Below, piece after piece: positions 8,483-16,422 of a DNA stretch of 64,000 nucleotides. The stretch comes from Hylemonella sp. (GTDB taxonomy: Bacteria > Pseudomonadota > Gammaproteobacteria > Burkholderiales > Burkholderiaceae_C). A model generated the notes under the pieces. The model worked only from the letters and a program-made list of their open reading frames with translations. It did not search any database and was not told where the DNA came from. Position 1 is the stretch's first letter; every line of letters starts with the position of its first letter. A program made the position numbers and the translations under genes. The stretch is taken from positions 186,001 to 250,000 of the forward strand of contig NZ_JAPZSV010000002.1 in assembly GCF_027532185.1 (NCBI RefSeq), given 5' to 3'.

Positions 8483-9511
8483 ATGGAAGACCTGGACACG
8501 CAAGTCCTGCGTACCGCCCTTCGCTGGCAGTCCGAGGGGCAGGCCGTGGTGCTCGTCACCGTGGCCCGCACCTGGGGCTCCTCGCCGCGCCCGCCTGGCT
8601 CACTCATGGCCATCAACGGCCGGGGCGAGACCGTGGGCTCGGTCTCGGGCGGCTGCATCGAGGACGACCTGATCCACCGCATCCGCGAAGGGGGTGTCGA
8701 GGCGGCGCTTACCGGCAACGCGCCCACCGTGCAACGCTACGGTATCTCGGCCGACCAGGCGCATCGTTTCGGTCTACCCTGCGGCGGCACGGTGGAACTG
8801 GTGCTGGAACGCGTGGCCGTGCACAGCCGGCTGGACGAGCTGCTGACCGCCTGCGAGCAACGTGAGAGCGTGGAGCGCGTGCTGGACCTGCACAGCGGTC
8901 GCGTGCAGCTGCGCCCGGGCCGGCGCGATGGCGTGCCGGAGTTGAACGACGCCACCTTGACGACCTACCTCGGCCCGCAGGCGCGGCTCATCCTCATCGG
9001 CGCGGGCGACCTCTCACGTTTCATGAGCCAGATGGCGCTGAGCCTGGGTTTTGAGGTCTTTGTCTGCGACCCGCGCGAGGAGCACCGCGCCAGCTGGAGC
9101 CTGCCCGGCGTGACCCTTACGCACGAGATGCCCGACGACCTGATCCTGCGGTTGAAGCCCGACGCCCGCACCGCCGTCGTCGCCCTCACCCACGACCCCA
9201 AGCTCGACGACCTGGCCCTGATCGACGCCCTGCAGTCCGAGGCCTTCTACGTCGGCGCCATCGGCTCACGCCGCAACAGCGCGACACGCCGCGAGCGGCT
9301 GCATGAGCACTTTGAGATCTCGTATGAGGTGCTGGATCGGCTGCACGGACCTGCCGGGCTTTACATCGCCAGCAAGACGCCGGCGGAGATTGCGCTCTCC
9401 ATCATGGCGGAGGTGGTGGCGGTGAAGAATGGGGCATCAGCGAATACCATGAGCAGAGCAAGCCAGGAAGCGTCCAAAGGCTTGCTGCTGGCGTCAAGCT
9501 GTCCGGTCTGA
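8483..9511 (+). CDS. xdhC: XdhC/CoxI family molybdenum cofactor maturation protein
   Basis: A 342-residue cytoplasmic factor. XdhC proteins bind molybdenum cofactor, promote its sulfuration and insert it into xanthine dehydrogenase-family enzymes. The N-terminal XdhC_CoxI domain shows TWGSSPRPPGSLMAI and GSVSGGCIEDDL; the C-terminal Rossmann-like domain contains LILIGAGDLSRFM and the FYVGAIGSRRNSATRRERL motif. It starts 14 bases after the catalytic subunit with GGAGG upstream, so it belongs to the same operon and presumably matures that enzyme. The last ~35 residues, after VVAVKNGASA, are not conserved-looking. Confidence 0.93.
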   Translation: MEDLDTQVLRTALRWQSEGQAVVLVTVARTWGSSPRPPGSLMAINGRGETVGSVSGGCIEDDLIHRIREGGVEAALTGNAPTVQRYGISADQAHRFGLPCGGTVELVLERVAVHSRLDELLTACEQRESVERVLDLHSGRVQLRPGRRDGVPELNDATLTTYLGPQARLILIGAGDLSRFMSQMALSLGFEVFVCDPREEHRASWSLPGVTLTHEMPDDLILRLKPDARTAVVALTHDPKLDDLALIDALQSEAFYVGAIGSRRNSATRRERLHEHFEISYEVLDRLHGPAGLYIASKTPAEIALSIMAEVVAVKNGASANTMSRASQEASKGLLLASSCPV

Positions 9512-9687
9512 CTGGTACGCGGAAACCGAAGCCAGAGTCACTGACCAAAGCCTGCGAACGACCCGTTGCGGACGGTCGTCAGCTAAGGAAGCGGACGCTC
9601 AACGGCTGAAGTGATTGGCCTTGTCTGTGGCGGCCGGCTTGATCAAAGTAGACAACATATTATTGATGGCGGTACTCCAGCCGCGCA
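9512..9687. other. Short spacer at the edge of a lower-GC patch
   Basis: No gene is seen. The sequence changes from the high-GC style of xdhC to a more AT-rich style that continues through the next gene. It holds an imperfect direct repeat of GCGGACG (9569-9575 and 9591-9597). There are no clear terminal repeats, att-like site or transposase remnant, so the boundary mechanism is unknown. Confidence 0.4.
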
Positions 9688-10335
9688 TCAGGAGCCCGCT
9701 TTGTCAAGTTGGAGATCCACGAAGGCTTTGCACAAATCTGAAGGTTGGTACGTAAGGCCACCCCAAGCGCTTTGAGCGTTCATGAGTCCAGCATTTTCCA
9801 GTGCTTTGTACGTCTCCGGGTTTTCGTCGGCGCGGCCGTCACTCTGATGACTTTCGTAAACCCTGCGCACGGCATCGATCTCGTAGAAGGGAATGCGCTC
9901 AATGGCTGTATTAAGACGATTGAGAGTTCTCACATCGATCTGACCGCGCATGTAGGACAAGAACACCTGTCCAAGCATCGACGGCTTTCTATGTGTATCC
10001 AACTTTTCTAGCAAGTCGGTTAGATGTTCGCCGACATTCCGACCGTACTCTGAATCGAGCTCAAGCCGCCGAACCATTTCATCTCGCTCTGAATGGTTCG
10101 TGCCGTCAAAGTTGCTGAGAAACTTAAATAGCTTCTTCACAAAAAGTGCATCACGAACAGTGGCTCCCGCCTTAGCAACGGCGAGTACCGTTCCGACGAC
10201 CGGAACTTCTCGAAGCAGACCTTCCGCGAGTTGCGAATCGATTGCAGATTCGGCCATTTGAGAGGCTACAGCGATAGCCTCATCTGATCGCAGACTTTCT
10301 ACCAGTGCCTTACTCAATGATGAAGGATCGCTCAT
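9688..10335 (-). CDS. Hypothetical protein of unknown function in a low-GC patch
   Basis: A 215-residue protein I cannot assign to a characterised family. It is predicted mainly helical. The only hydrophobic stretch is VPVVGTVLAVAKAGATVRDALF (about residues 45-66), which is followed by KKLFKFLSNF and a charged helical region. The C-terminal half has spaced patterns such as LTDLLEKLDTHRKPSMLGQVFLSYM. This layout recurs in uncharacterised bacterial proteins. The ATG at 10335 has GGGAG upstream and is preferred over 10386. Base composition is visibly more AT-rich than all neighbours, suggesting recent transfer. It stands alone, with no recognised partner. Confidence 0.7.
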   Translation of the reverse strand: MSDPSSLSKALVESLRSDEAIAVASQMAESAIDSQLAEGLLREVPVVGTVLAVAKAGATVRDALFVKKLFKFLSNFDGTNHSERDEMVRRLELDSEYGRNVGEHLTDLLEKLDTHRKPSMLGQVFLSYMRGQIDVRTLNRLNTAIERIPFYEIDAVRRVYESHQSDGRADENPETYKALENAGLMNAQSAWGGLTYQPSDLCKAFVDLQLDKAGS

Positions 10336-10520
10336 GAAGCTCCCGCTGTTGGCGCTGAGAAAGTGACATACTAAACGTGATCGCACGTTGGCCGGAAGAT
10401 CCGAACGATTCGATGGTTCCCATTCACCACAAACACGATAAGAGAGTGGAACAACGCCCGCTTTCGGGACATGGTCGCGAACGGCCCTTCCTGGCCGATT
10501 CCAGTCTCACACCCGATCTC

Positions 10521-10556
10521 GATAAAACAACAAACCCCGCCTTAGCGGGGTTTGCT
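10521..10556 (-). terminator. Predicted bidirectional terminator downstream of phaB
   Basis: A 9-bp perfect stem (AAACCCCGC at 10532-10540 and GCGGGGTTT at 10545-10553) with a 4-base loop. The minus-strand copy is followed by a T-rich run (TTGTTGTTTT), matching an end for the phaCAB transcript 19 bases after the phaB stop. The plus-strand side also has a T-rich tail. Confidence 0.85.
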
Positions 10557-10574
10557 TTTAGGGAGTCAGAAGCC

Positions 10575-11312
10575 TCAGCCCATATGCAACCCACCATTGA
10601 CCGAGAAGTCCGCCCCCGTCGAATACCCGCCCTCCTCGCTCGCGAGCCAGGCGATGATGGACGCGATCTCGCTGGGCTGGCCCAGGCGCTTGACGGGGAT
10701 GGTGCCGACGATCTTTTCCAGCACGTCGGGGCGGATGGCCTTGACCATGTCGGTGCCGATGTAGCCCGGGCTCACGGTGTTGACCGTCACGCCCTTGTTG
10801 GCCAGCTCCTGCGCCAGCGCCATGGTGAAACCGTGCATGCCGGCCTTGGCAGCCGAGTAGTTGGTCTGGCCGGCCTGGCCCTTCTCGCCGTTCACAGAAC
10901 TGATGTTGATGATGCGGCCCCAGCCTTTTTCCACCATATCGCCCACGACCTGCTTGGTCACGTTGAACATGGAGTTGAGATTGGTCTCGATCACCGCGTC
11001 CCAGTCCTCGCGCGTCATCTTGAGGAACATGCGGTCGCGCGTGATGCCGGCATTGTTCACCAGCACATCGATGGAGCCGTGCTCGGCCTTGGCTTTACCG
11101 AAAGCCTCGACGGTGGATTCCCACAGGCCCACATTGCCCACCGAGGCGTAGAAGGTGTAGCCCAGGGCCTTCTGCTCCGCCAGCCACTTGGCGTGGTCAC
11201 GCGTGGGGCCGCAGCCCGCGATGACTTTGAACCCCTCTTTGTGCAGACGCTGGCAGATGGCCGTACCGATACCACCCATGCCACCGGTCACATACGCCAC
11301 TTTCTGACTCAT
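10575..11312 (-). CDS. phaB: Acetoacetyl-CoA reductase PhaB
   Basis: A 245-residue short-chain dehydrogenase that reduces acetoacetyl-CoA to (R)-3-hydroxybutyryl-CoA with NADPH, the second step of polyhydroxybutyrate synthesis. Visible features are the TGGMGGIG nucleotide-binding loop (residues 9-16), NNAG (about 86-89), and the catalytic triad in NISSVNGEKGQ and YSAAK (Ser about 139, Tyr 152, Lys 156). The N-terminus MSQKVAYVTGGMGGIG is close to that of the Cupriavidus enzyme. It is the last gene of phaC-phaA-phaB, 89 bases after phaA. AGGAGG lies before the ATG. Confidence 0.96.
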   Translation of the reverse strand: MSQKVAYVTGGMGGIGTAICQRLHKEGFKVIAGCGPTRDHAKWLAEQKALGYTFYASVGNVGLWESTVEAFGKAKAEHGSIDVLVNNAGITRDRMFLKMTREDWDAVIETNLNSMFNVTKQVVGDMVEKGWGRIINISSVNGEKGQAGQTNYSAAKAGMHGFTMALAQELANKGVTVNTVSPGYIGTDMVKAIRPDVLEKIVGTIPVKRLGQPSEIASIIAWLASEEGGYSTGADFSVNGGLHMG

Positions 11313-11392
11313 GATGTCCTCCTCATCTAACTCGTGATCTCAATCTACGCCCGGCCGCTGCGGCGGGATAGCTAGGCAAAACCCGCGTGTGG

Positions 11393-11413
11393 ATCGAGCG
11401 CTCAACGCTCGAT
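11393..11413 (-). repeat. Stem-loop across the phaA stop codon
   Basis: An 8-bp perfect inverted repeat (ATCGAGCG at 11393-11400, CGCTCGAT at 11406-11413, 5-base loop) spans the phaA stop at 11402-11404. No U-tract follows on the minus strand, so it is more likely an mRNA stability or processing element, or a translation-termination effect, than a terminator, since phaB follows. Confidence 0.45.
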
Positions 11414-12580
11414 GGTCAATGCAACGCCCATGCCACCGCCGATGCAGAGACTGGCGATACCCTTCTTGGCATTGCGGCGCTGCATCTCGTGCAGCAGCGT
11501 CACCAGAATGCGGCAGCCGGAAGCACCAATCGGGTGCCCGATGGCAATCGCGCCGCCGTTGACGTTGACCTTGCTGGTGTCCCAGCCCATCTCCTTGTTG
11601 ACCGCACAGGCCTGTGCCGCGAAGGCCTCGTTGATCTCCAGCAGGTCCAGATCCGCAGCCTTCCAGCCGGCGCGCGCCAGCGCCTTCTTGGACGCCGGCA
11701 CCGGGCCCATGCCCATGGTGGCCGGGTCCAGGCCGCTGGTGGCATAGCTGGCGATGCGGCCCAGGGGCTTGAGGCCGAGAGCGGCGGCCTTCTTGGCCGT
11801 CATGACCATCACCGCGGCGGCGCCGTCGTTGATGCCCGAGGCATTGCCCGCCGTCACACCGCCCGCCTTGTCGAAAGCGGGGCGCAGACCGGCCAGGGCT
11901 TCGGCATTGGTCTTGCGGTTGATGAACTCGTCGGCGTCGAAGACCAGGGGGTCGCCCTTTTTCTGCGGCAGGAGCACGGGCACGATCTCGTCCGTGAACT
12001 TGCCCGCGTCCTGCGCGGCGGCGGCCTTCTGCTGGCTGGCCAGGGCCAGTGCGTCCTGCATCTCTCGCGTGATGCCGTACTGCTTAGCCACGTTCTCGGC
12101 CGTGATGCCCATGTGGTACTGGTTGTAGACGTCCCAGAGGCCGTCAATGATCATGGTGTCCACCATCTTCCACTCGCCCATGCGCTGGCCGTCGCGCGAG
12201 TTGGGCAGCACGTGGGGCGCGGCACTCATGTTCTCCTGCCCGCCGGCGATGACGATCTCGCTGTCGCCGGTAGCCACGGCCTGGGCGGCCAGCATCACGG
12301 CCTTGAGGCCGGAGCCGCAGACGGCGTTGATGGTCAGCGCGGGGATCTCCTTGGGCAGGCCGCTTTTCATCAGCGCCTGGCGTGCGGGGTTCTGGCCCGC
12401 ACCGGCGGCCAGCACCTGGCCCAGGATGACCTCGCCCACCTGATCGGGCGCGATCTTGCTGCGGATCAGCAGCTCCTTGATGACGATGGACCCGAGCTCG
12501 GTGGCCGGGGTCTTGGCGAGTGCGCCGCCGAACTTGCCCACGGCGGTGCGGGCGGCAGCGACGATGACGATGTCTTCCAT
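11402..12580 (-). CDS. phaA: Acetyl-CoA acetyltransferase (beta-ketothiolase) PhaA
   Basis: A 392-residue thiolase that condenses two acetyl-CoA to acetoacetyl-CoA. The nucleophilic cysteine is in NAVCGSGLKAV (Cys about 88). The C-terminal active-site motifs are NVNGGAIAIGHPIGASG (histidine) and CIGGGMGVAL (second cysteine). The ATG at 12580 has AAGGAG upstream and gives the family start MEDIVIVAAARTAVGKFGG; the ORF runs further upstream into phaC. It lies between phaC (20 bases away) and phaB, as in many Burkholderiales. Confidence 0.96.
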   Translation of the reverse strand: MEDIVIVAAARTAVGKFGGALAKTPATELGSIVIKELLIRSKIAPDQVGEVILGQVLAAGAGQNPARQALMKSGLPKEIPALTINAVCGSGLKAVMLAAQAVATGDSEIVIAGGQENMSAAPHVLPNSRDGQRMGEWKMVDTMIIDGLWDVYNQYHMGITAENVAKQYGITREMQDALALASQQKAAAAQDAGKFTDEIVPVLLPQKKGDPLVFDADEFINRKTNAEALAGLRPAFDKAGGVTAGNASGINDGAAAVMVMTAKKAAALGLKPLGRIASYATSGLDPATMGMGPVPASKKALARAGWKAADLDLLEINEAFAAQACAVNKEMGWDTSKVNVNGGAIAIGHPIGASGCRILVTLLHEMQRRNAKKGIASLCIGGGMGVALTIER

Positions 12581-12600
12581 GATGGACTCCTTGACGCTCT

Positions 12601-14301
12601 TCACTGAGCTTTCTGCTTGACGTAGCGGCCGGGTGCGGCCTCGATGACCTTGTACTTGCTGGCCTTGCCGTATTTCTTCGGCGCAGCAATTTGCTTGCCA
12701 GCCTGGGCCTGAAGCCAGGCGGCCCAGTCGGGCCACCAGCTGCCAGCGTGTTCTTCGGCGCCCTCGAGCCACGCGTCCAGCGTCTTGGGCAACTTGCCGT
12801 CCTTGCGGATCCAGTGGCTGCGTTTCTTTTTCTCGGGCGGGTTGATCACGCCCGCGATATGGCCCGAGGCGCCCATGACAAAACGCTTCTTGCCGGGCAG
12901 CAGCTGGGTGCTGGCGTAGGCGCCCGCGATGGGCACGATGTGGTCCTCGCGCGAGCCGTAGATGTAGACCGGCAGGTCGACCTTGCGCAGGTCCACCTTC
13001 TGGCCGCAGACCGTGAGCTTGCCGGGCTTGGCGAGGTTGTTTTCCAGGTAAGTGTTGCGCAGATACCAGGCGTAAAAGGGCCCGGGCAGGTTGGTGCTGT
13101 CGCTGTTCCAGTAGAGCAGGTCAAAGGGCGGCGGGGTCTCGCCCTTGAGGTAGTTGCCTACCACGTAGTTCCAGACCAGGTCGTTGGGCCGCAGGAAGCT
13201 GAAGGTGGAGGCCAGGTCGCGACCGGCCATCAGGCCGCCCTGTGCCATCTGCTGCTCGCGCAGCTTGACCATGGCTTCGTCGATGAAGACGTCGAGGATG
13301 CCCGTATCGGAAAAATCGAGGAAGGTGGTGAGCAGCGTGAGGCAGTGCACGGGCTTTTCACCGCGTGCGGCCAGCACGGCCAGGGCGGTGCCCAGCAGGG
13401 TGCCGCCGACGCAGAAGCCCAGGGCGTTGATCTGATCGGCCCCGCTGATCTCCTGCGTGACACCGATGGCTTGGATGACGGCATCCTCGATGTAGTCGTC
13501 CCAGGTCTTGTGGCCCAGTGACTCGTCGGGGTTGCGCCAGCTGACCACGAAGGTGCGGTGACCCTGGGCCACGGCGTAACGGATCAGGGAGTTCTCGGGC
13601 TGCAGATCGAGGATGTAGTACTTGTTGATGCAGGGCGGCACCAGCAGGAAGGGACGCTCGTAGACCTTCTCGGTCAGCGGCTTGTATTCGATGAGCTGGA
13701 AGAGCTCGTTCTCGTAGACCACGGCGCCCTCGCTCGTGGCCACGTTCTGCCCCACTTCGAAACGGCTCTCGTCCGTCATGCTCACATGGCCCTGGCCCAG
13801 GTCGTGCAGCAGGTTCTGCAGGCCCTTGGCGATGCTCTCGCCCTTGGTCTCGATGGCTTTTTTCTGCGCCTCGGCGTTGAAGGCCAGGTAGTTGCTGGGC
13901 GCGCTGGCCGCCACCCATTGCTCCACGGCGAAGCGGATGCGCGCGCGGGTCTTCTCGTCGGCCTGCACGGCCTCGGCCAGCTGCATAAGGAAGCGCGCGT
14001 TGAGCAGGTAGGTCGAGGCGGCCATGGCCGAGTAAGGGTTCTCGGCCCAGGCGGGGGCGGAAAAGCGCCGGTCACTGCTGGCGGCGGGGCCGACACCCTG
14101 CATGAGGGCCGTCATGTCCTGCAGGTACTGCTGCTGCAGGGCCTGCAGCTTCTCGGGCGGCACCGAAACCATGAGCTCGGGCAGGGCCGGCAGGCCGGGC
14201 ATGGCGGCGGACGGCGTCTGGTAGGGTTGAAAGGCCTGAGCCCAGGCCTGTTGAAACTGCTGCGCCGCCTGGGTCCAAAATTCGGGGGTATCCTGTCTCA
14301 C
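12601..14301 (-). CDS. phaC: Class I poly(3-hydroxyalkanoate) synthase PhaC
   Basis: A 566-residue synthase that polymerises (R)-3-hydroxyacyl-CoA on the granule surface. The lipase-like box GFCVGG (residues 295-300) carries the catalytic cysteine 297. The remaining triad is visible as SREDHIVP (Asp) and GASGHIAGVINPP (His). The single-subunit length is that of class I enzymes, which prefer short-chain monomers. Translation appears to start at GTG 14301, with GAGGAC about 7 bases upstream. First gene of the phaCAB operon, just downstream of pgeF on the same strand beyond the convergent small gene. No phasin gene is in the window. Confidence 0.95.
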   Translation of the reverse strand: MRQDTPEFWTQAAQQFQQAWAQAFQPYQTPSAAMPGLPALPELMVSVPPEKLQALQQQYLQDMTALMQGVGPAASSDRRFSAPAWAENPYSAMAASTYLLNARFLMQLAEAVQADEKTRARIRFAVEQWVAASAPSNYLAFNAEAQKKAIETKGESIAKGLQNLLHDLGQGHVSMTDESRFEVGQNVATSEGAVVYENELFQLIEYKPLTEKVYERPFLLVPPCINKYYILDLQPENSLIRYAVAQGHRTFVVSWRNPDESLGHKTWDDYIEDAVIQAIGVTQEISGADQINALGFCVGGTLLGTALAVLAARGEKPVHCLTLLTTFLDFSDTGILDVFIDEAMVKLREQQMAQGGLMAGRDLASTFSFLRPNDLVWNYVVGNYLKGETPPPFDLLYWNSDSTNLPGPFYAWYLRNTYLENNLAKPGKLTVCGQKVDLRKVDLPVYIYGSREDHIVPIAGAYASTQLLPGKKRFVMGASGHIAGVINPPEKKKRSHWIRKDGKLPKTLDAWLEGAEEHAGSWWPDWAAWLQAQAGKQIAAPKKYGKASKYKVIEAAPGRYVKQKAQ

Positions 14302-14379
14302 AACGGGTCCTCGTGCTGGAATTGGTTTCCAGTATCTCAGGCCTGACCCTGCAGCACGCTGACATTTGTCAATTAACCC

Positions 14380-14679
14380 ATGTTCCTGATACTGATAGCC
14401 ATCGGCTGGATTTACGTTGCACTCATGATGGCCGTGGCCGAGGCCACGAGCTCCGTGGGCAGCGTCCTGGGCGCGATCATCACCTTTGTGCTCTACGGCG
14501 TGGGGCCCGTGCTGCTGCTGCTCTACATCCTGGGCACGCCGGCGCGCAAGAAGCTGCGCAAGCAGCGTGAGGCCGAGGAGCTGGCCGCCTGGCAGGCGCA
14601 GCAGCAGGCCTCAGACACGCCAGATGCAGGCGGCCAGCCGGCCGCTGACGCGGTCGCGCCGGTGCGAAAAGAACCGTGA
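14380..14679 (+). CDS. Small two-TM membrane protein overlapping pgeF
   Basis: A 99-residue hypothetical protein with two hydrophobic helices (about residues 1-22 and 30-52), then a basic KKLRKQRE stretch and an Ala/Gln-rich, probably disordered tail. The pattern of an N-terminal MFLILIAIGWIYV helix and a tail with charged coiled segment is common among small Comamonadaceae proteins encoded beside phaC. Its last 69 bases overlap the 3' end of pgeF on the other strand, so part of the tail may reflect the constraint of the opposite frame. No Shine-Dalgarno is seen. No function can be assigned. Confidence 0.6.
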   Translation: MFLILIAIGWIYVALMMAVAEATSSVGSVLGAIITFVLYGVGPVLLLLYILGTPARKKLRKQREAEELAAWQAQQQASDTPDAGGQPAADAVAPVRKEP

Positions 14680-15369
14680 CGTTTGCGTGACGGTGCACCA
14701 GGATGGTGTGCCGTCGTTGCCATAGATCTGGTGGATGCCCAGGCGGTTGAGGCGCTGACGCGCCAGCGCCTGCAGATCGGCCAGCCACTTGCCCGGCGTC
14801 GCCAACGGGGTGAAGCAGAGCGCGGCCCGCGCGTCCTGCGCCTCAAAGGCAGCCCGCACCTCGTCACCCACCTCGAAAGCCTGCGGCCCGATGCAGGGCC
14901 CGAGCCAGACCAGCAGCTCGCGCGCCGGCCGACCCAGCGCCGCGTGCAGCGACTCCAGCACCCCCACGCCGCCCTGCCCGGCCAGGCCGCGCCAGCCCGC
15001 GTGCGCGGCGGCCACGAAGCTGCCCTGCGCATCGGTGACCAGCAGCGGCAGGCAGTCGGCCACCATGATGGTGCAGGCCAGACCGCGCTCGCGCGTGAGG
15101 CAGGCGTCGGCCTCGGTGCCGTGGGGCGTGTGCGCGTCCAGCGTGACCACGCCGTGGCCATGGACCTGCTGGAGGAAGACCGGGTGCGCGCCCAGCGCCT
15201 GGGCCAACACGGCGCGGTTGGATCCGACGGCCAGCGCATCGTCGCCCACATGGTCGCCGAGGTTGAGGCTGTCGTAGGGTGGCACCGAACGCCCCCCCGC
15301 ACGCGTGGTGCAGACCGCGCGCACCGAAGCTGGCGCGGGCCATTGCGGGGTGATCCAATCCGGATGCAT
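14611..15369 (-). CDS. pgeF: Peptidoglycan editing factor PgeF (YfiH/laccase-domain)
   Basis: A 252-residue cytoplasmic enzyme of the YfiH family. In E. coli PgeF hydrolyses misincorporated UDP-MurNAc-L-Ser precursors; other members were described as multicopper polyphenol oxidases or purine nucleoside enzymes. Family motifs are present: YDSLNLGDHVGDD, QQVHGHGV, ADCLPLLV, HAGWRGLAG (metal-binding His and Cys) and the C-terminal FFSHRRD. It lies upstream of phaC in the same direction and 8 bases downstream of the zeta GST gene, so it may be cotranscribed with that gene. Confidence 0.93.
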   Translation of the reverse strand: MHPDWITPQWPAPASVRAVCTTRAGGRSVPPYDSLNLGDHVGDDALAVGSNRAVLAQALGAHPVFLQQVHGHGVVTLDAHTPHGTEADACLTRERGLACTIMVADCLPLLVTDAQGSFVAAAHAGWRGLAGQGGVGVLESLHAALGRPARELLVWLGPCIGPQAFEVGDEVRAAFEAQDARAALCFTPLATPGKWLADLQALARQRLNRLGIHQIYGNDGTPSWCTVTQTSRFFSHRRDRVSGRLAACIWRV

Positions 15370-15377
15370 GCGAGGGA

Positions 15378-16046
15378 TCAGGGCTCGTTGTCTGGGCAGT
15401 TCGAGGGCTGGGCCTGCTGGAAGGCCGGGTGACGCATGCAGGCATCGAAGGCGGCCAGGGTCAGCGGCAGGCCATCGAGGTTCGTCTCGAAGCGCCGGGC
15501 GTTGAAGATCTGCGGCACCAGGCAGCAGTCGGCCAGCGTGGGCGTGTCGCCCCAGCAGTAGACCGAAGGCGGCAGACCCGCGGCCTGGCGCTGCGCGGCC
15601 AGGCCGGCGAGCTGCCGTTCAAAACCCTCCAGGCCCTCGCGCACCCAATGGCGGTACCAGGTGTTCTTGGCGTCTTCGCTGACCTTCATCTCACGCACCA
15701 GGTACTTGAGCACGCGCAGGTTGTTGAGCGGATGGATCTCGCAGGCGATGGACTGCGCCAGCGCGCGCACGCGGGCACGGCCCAGGGCGTCGGCAGGCAG
15801 CAGGGGCGGCTGGGGATGGGTTTCGTCGAGGTACTCGATGATGGCCATGGACTGGGTCAGGCGCGTGCCGTCGTCTTCTTCGAGCAGGGGCACGAGGCGA
15901 TCGGGTGATATCTCGGCATAGGCCGGCTGCTTCTGGTCGCCGCGCGCCAGGTGCACGGGCAGGTAGTCGTAGGCCAGGCCCTTGAGGGCCAGCGCGATGC
16001 GCACGCGGAAGGAGGCGGACGAACGGAAGTAGTTGTAGAGCTTCAT
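15378..16046 (-). CDS. maiA: Zeta-class GST: maleylpyruvate/maleylacetoacetate isomerase
   Basis: A 222-residue glutathione-dependent cis-trans isomerase. It begins MKLYNYFRSSASFRVRIAL, with the zeta-class SSxx active-site motif at about residues 9-12; the usual cysteine of SSC is alanine here, a common variant among betaproteobacterial enzymes. The C-terminal helical domain shows WGDTPTLADCCLVPQ. The nearby gentisate dioxygenase and fumarylpyruvate hydrolase make maleylpyruvate the likelier substrate (NagL role) over maleylacetoacetate; that is inference from context. The ORF extends to 16097, but the family start is the ATG at 16046. Confidence 0.9.
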   Translation of the reverse strand: MKLYNYFRSSASFRVRIALALKGLAYDYLPVHLARGDQKQPAYAEISPDRLVPLLEEDDGTRLTQSMAIIEYLDETHPQPPLLPADALGRARVRALAQSIACEIHPLNNLRVLKYLVREMKVSEDAKNTWYRHWVREGLEGFERQLAGLAAQRQAAGLPPSVYCWGDTPTLADCCLVPQIFNARRFETNLDGLPLTLAAFDACMRHPAFQQAQPSNCPDNEP

Positions 16047-16116
16047 GCCGCGAGGATACCGCGACGCTCCGGCTCTGGGAGAGAATGCGGGCAGCATTCA
16101 AGCAAGAGGAGCCCCC

Positions 16117-16419
16117 ATGATTCTGGAAATCGCCGACATCCGCATCCACGCCGACCAGCAGACCGCCTTTGACGAGGCCATCCAGCGTGGCCTGGACAAG
16201 GTCATCAGCAAGGCGCGGGGCTACCGCGGCTTCAAGGTCAACAAGGGTGTGGAGCACCCGGACCGCTATGTGCTGATGATCTTCTGGGAGACGCTGGAGG
16301 ACCACACGGTGCACTTCCGCCAGTCGCCGGCCTTCGCCGAATGGCGCGCCATCGTCGGACCCTTCTTTGCCTCTCCCCCGCAGGTGGAGCACTTCACGCT
16401 GCTGGCAAAGTCGGACTGA
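16117..16419 (+). CDS. Antibiotic biosynthesis monooxygenase (ABM) family protein
   Basis: A 100-residue dimeric alpha+beta barrel protein. The ABM pattern is seen in the N-terminal IADIRIHADQQTAFDEAI strand-helix, the central GYRGFKVNKGVEHPDRYVLMIFWETLEDH and the closing HFTLLAKSD strand. Such proteins are small cofactor-free oxygenases, haem-related enzymes or quinol-handling proteins. The ATG at 16117 has AGAGGAG upstream. It sits inside the gentisate cluster, between the isomerase and the marR gene, suggesting a side role in aromatic metabolism, which is inference. Confidence 0.85.
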   Translation: MILEIADIRIHADQQTAFDEAIQRGLDKVISKARGYRGFKVNKGVEHPDRYVLMIFWETLEDHTVHFRQSPAFAEWRAIVGPFFASPPQVEHFTLLAKSD

Positions 16420-16422
16420 GAC

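Noticed and set aside
9512..10520. A genomic island with integrase or att sites
   Set aside because: Only one gene is present; no integrase, tRNA junction or flanking direct repeats were found, so only a composition change is reported.
15378..16046. Loss of function in the zeta GST because the active-site SSC is SSA
   Set aside because: The catalytic serine is kept, and the SSA variant is common in bacterial maleylacetoacetate/maleylpyruvate isomerases.
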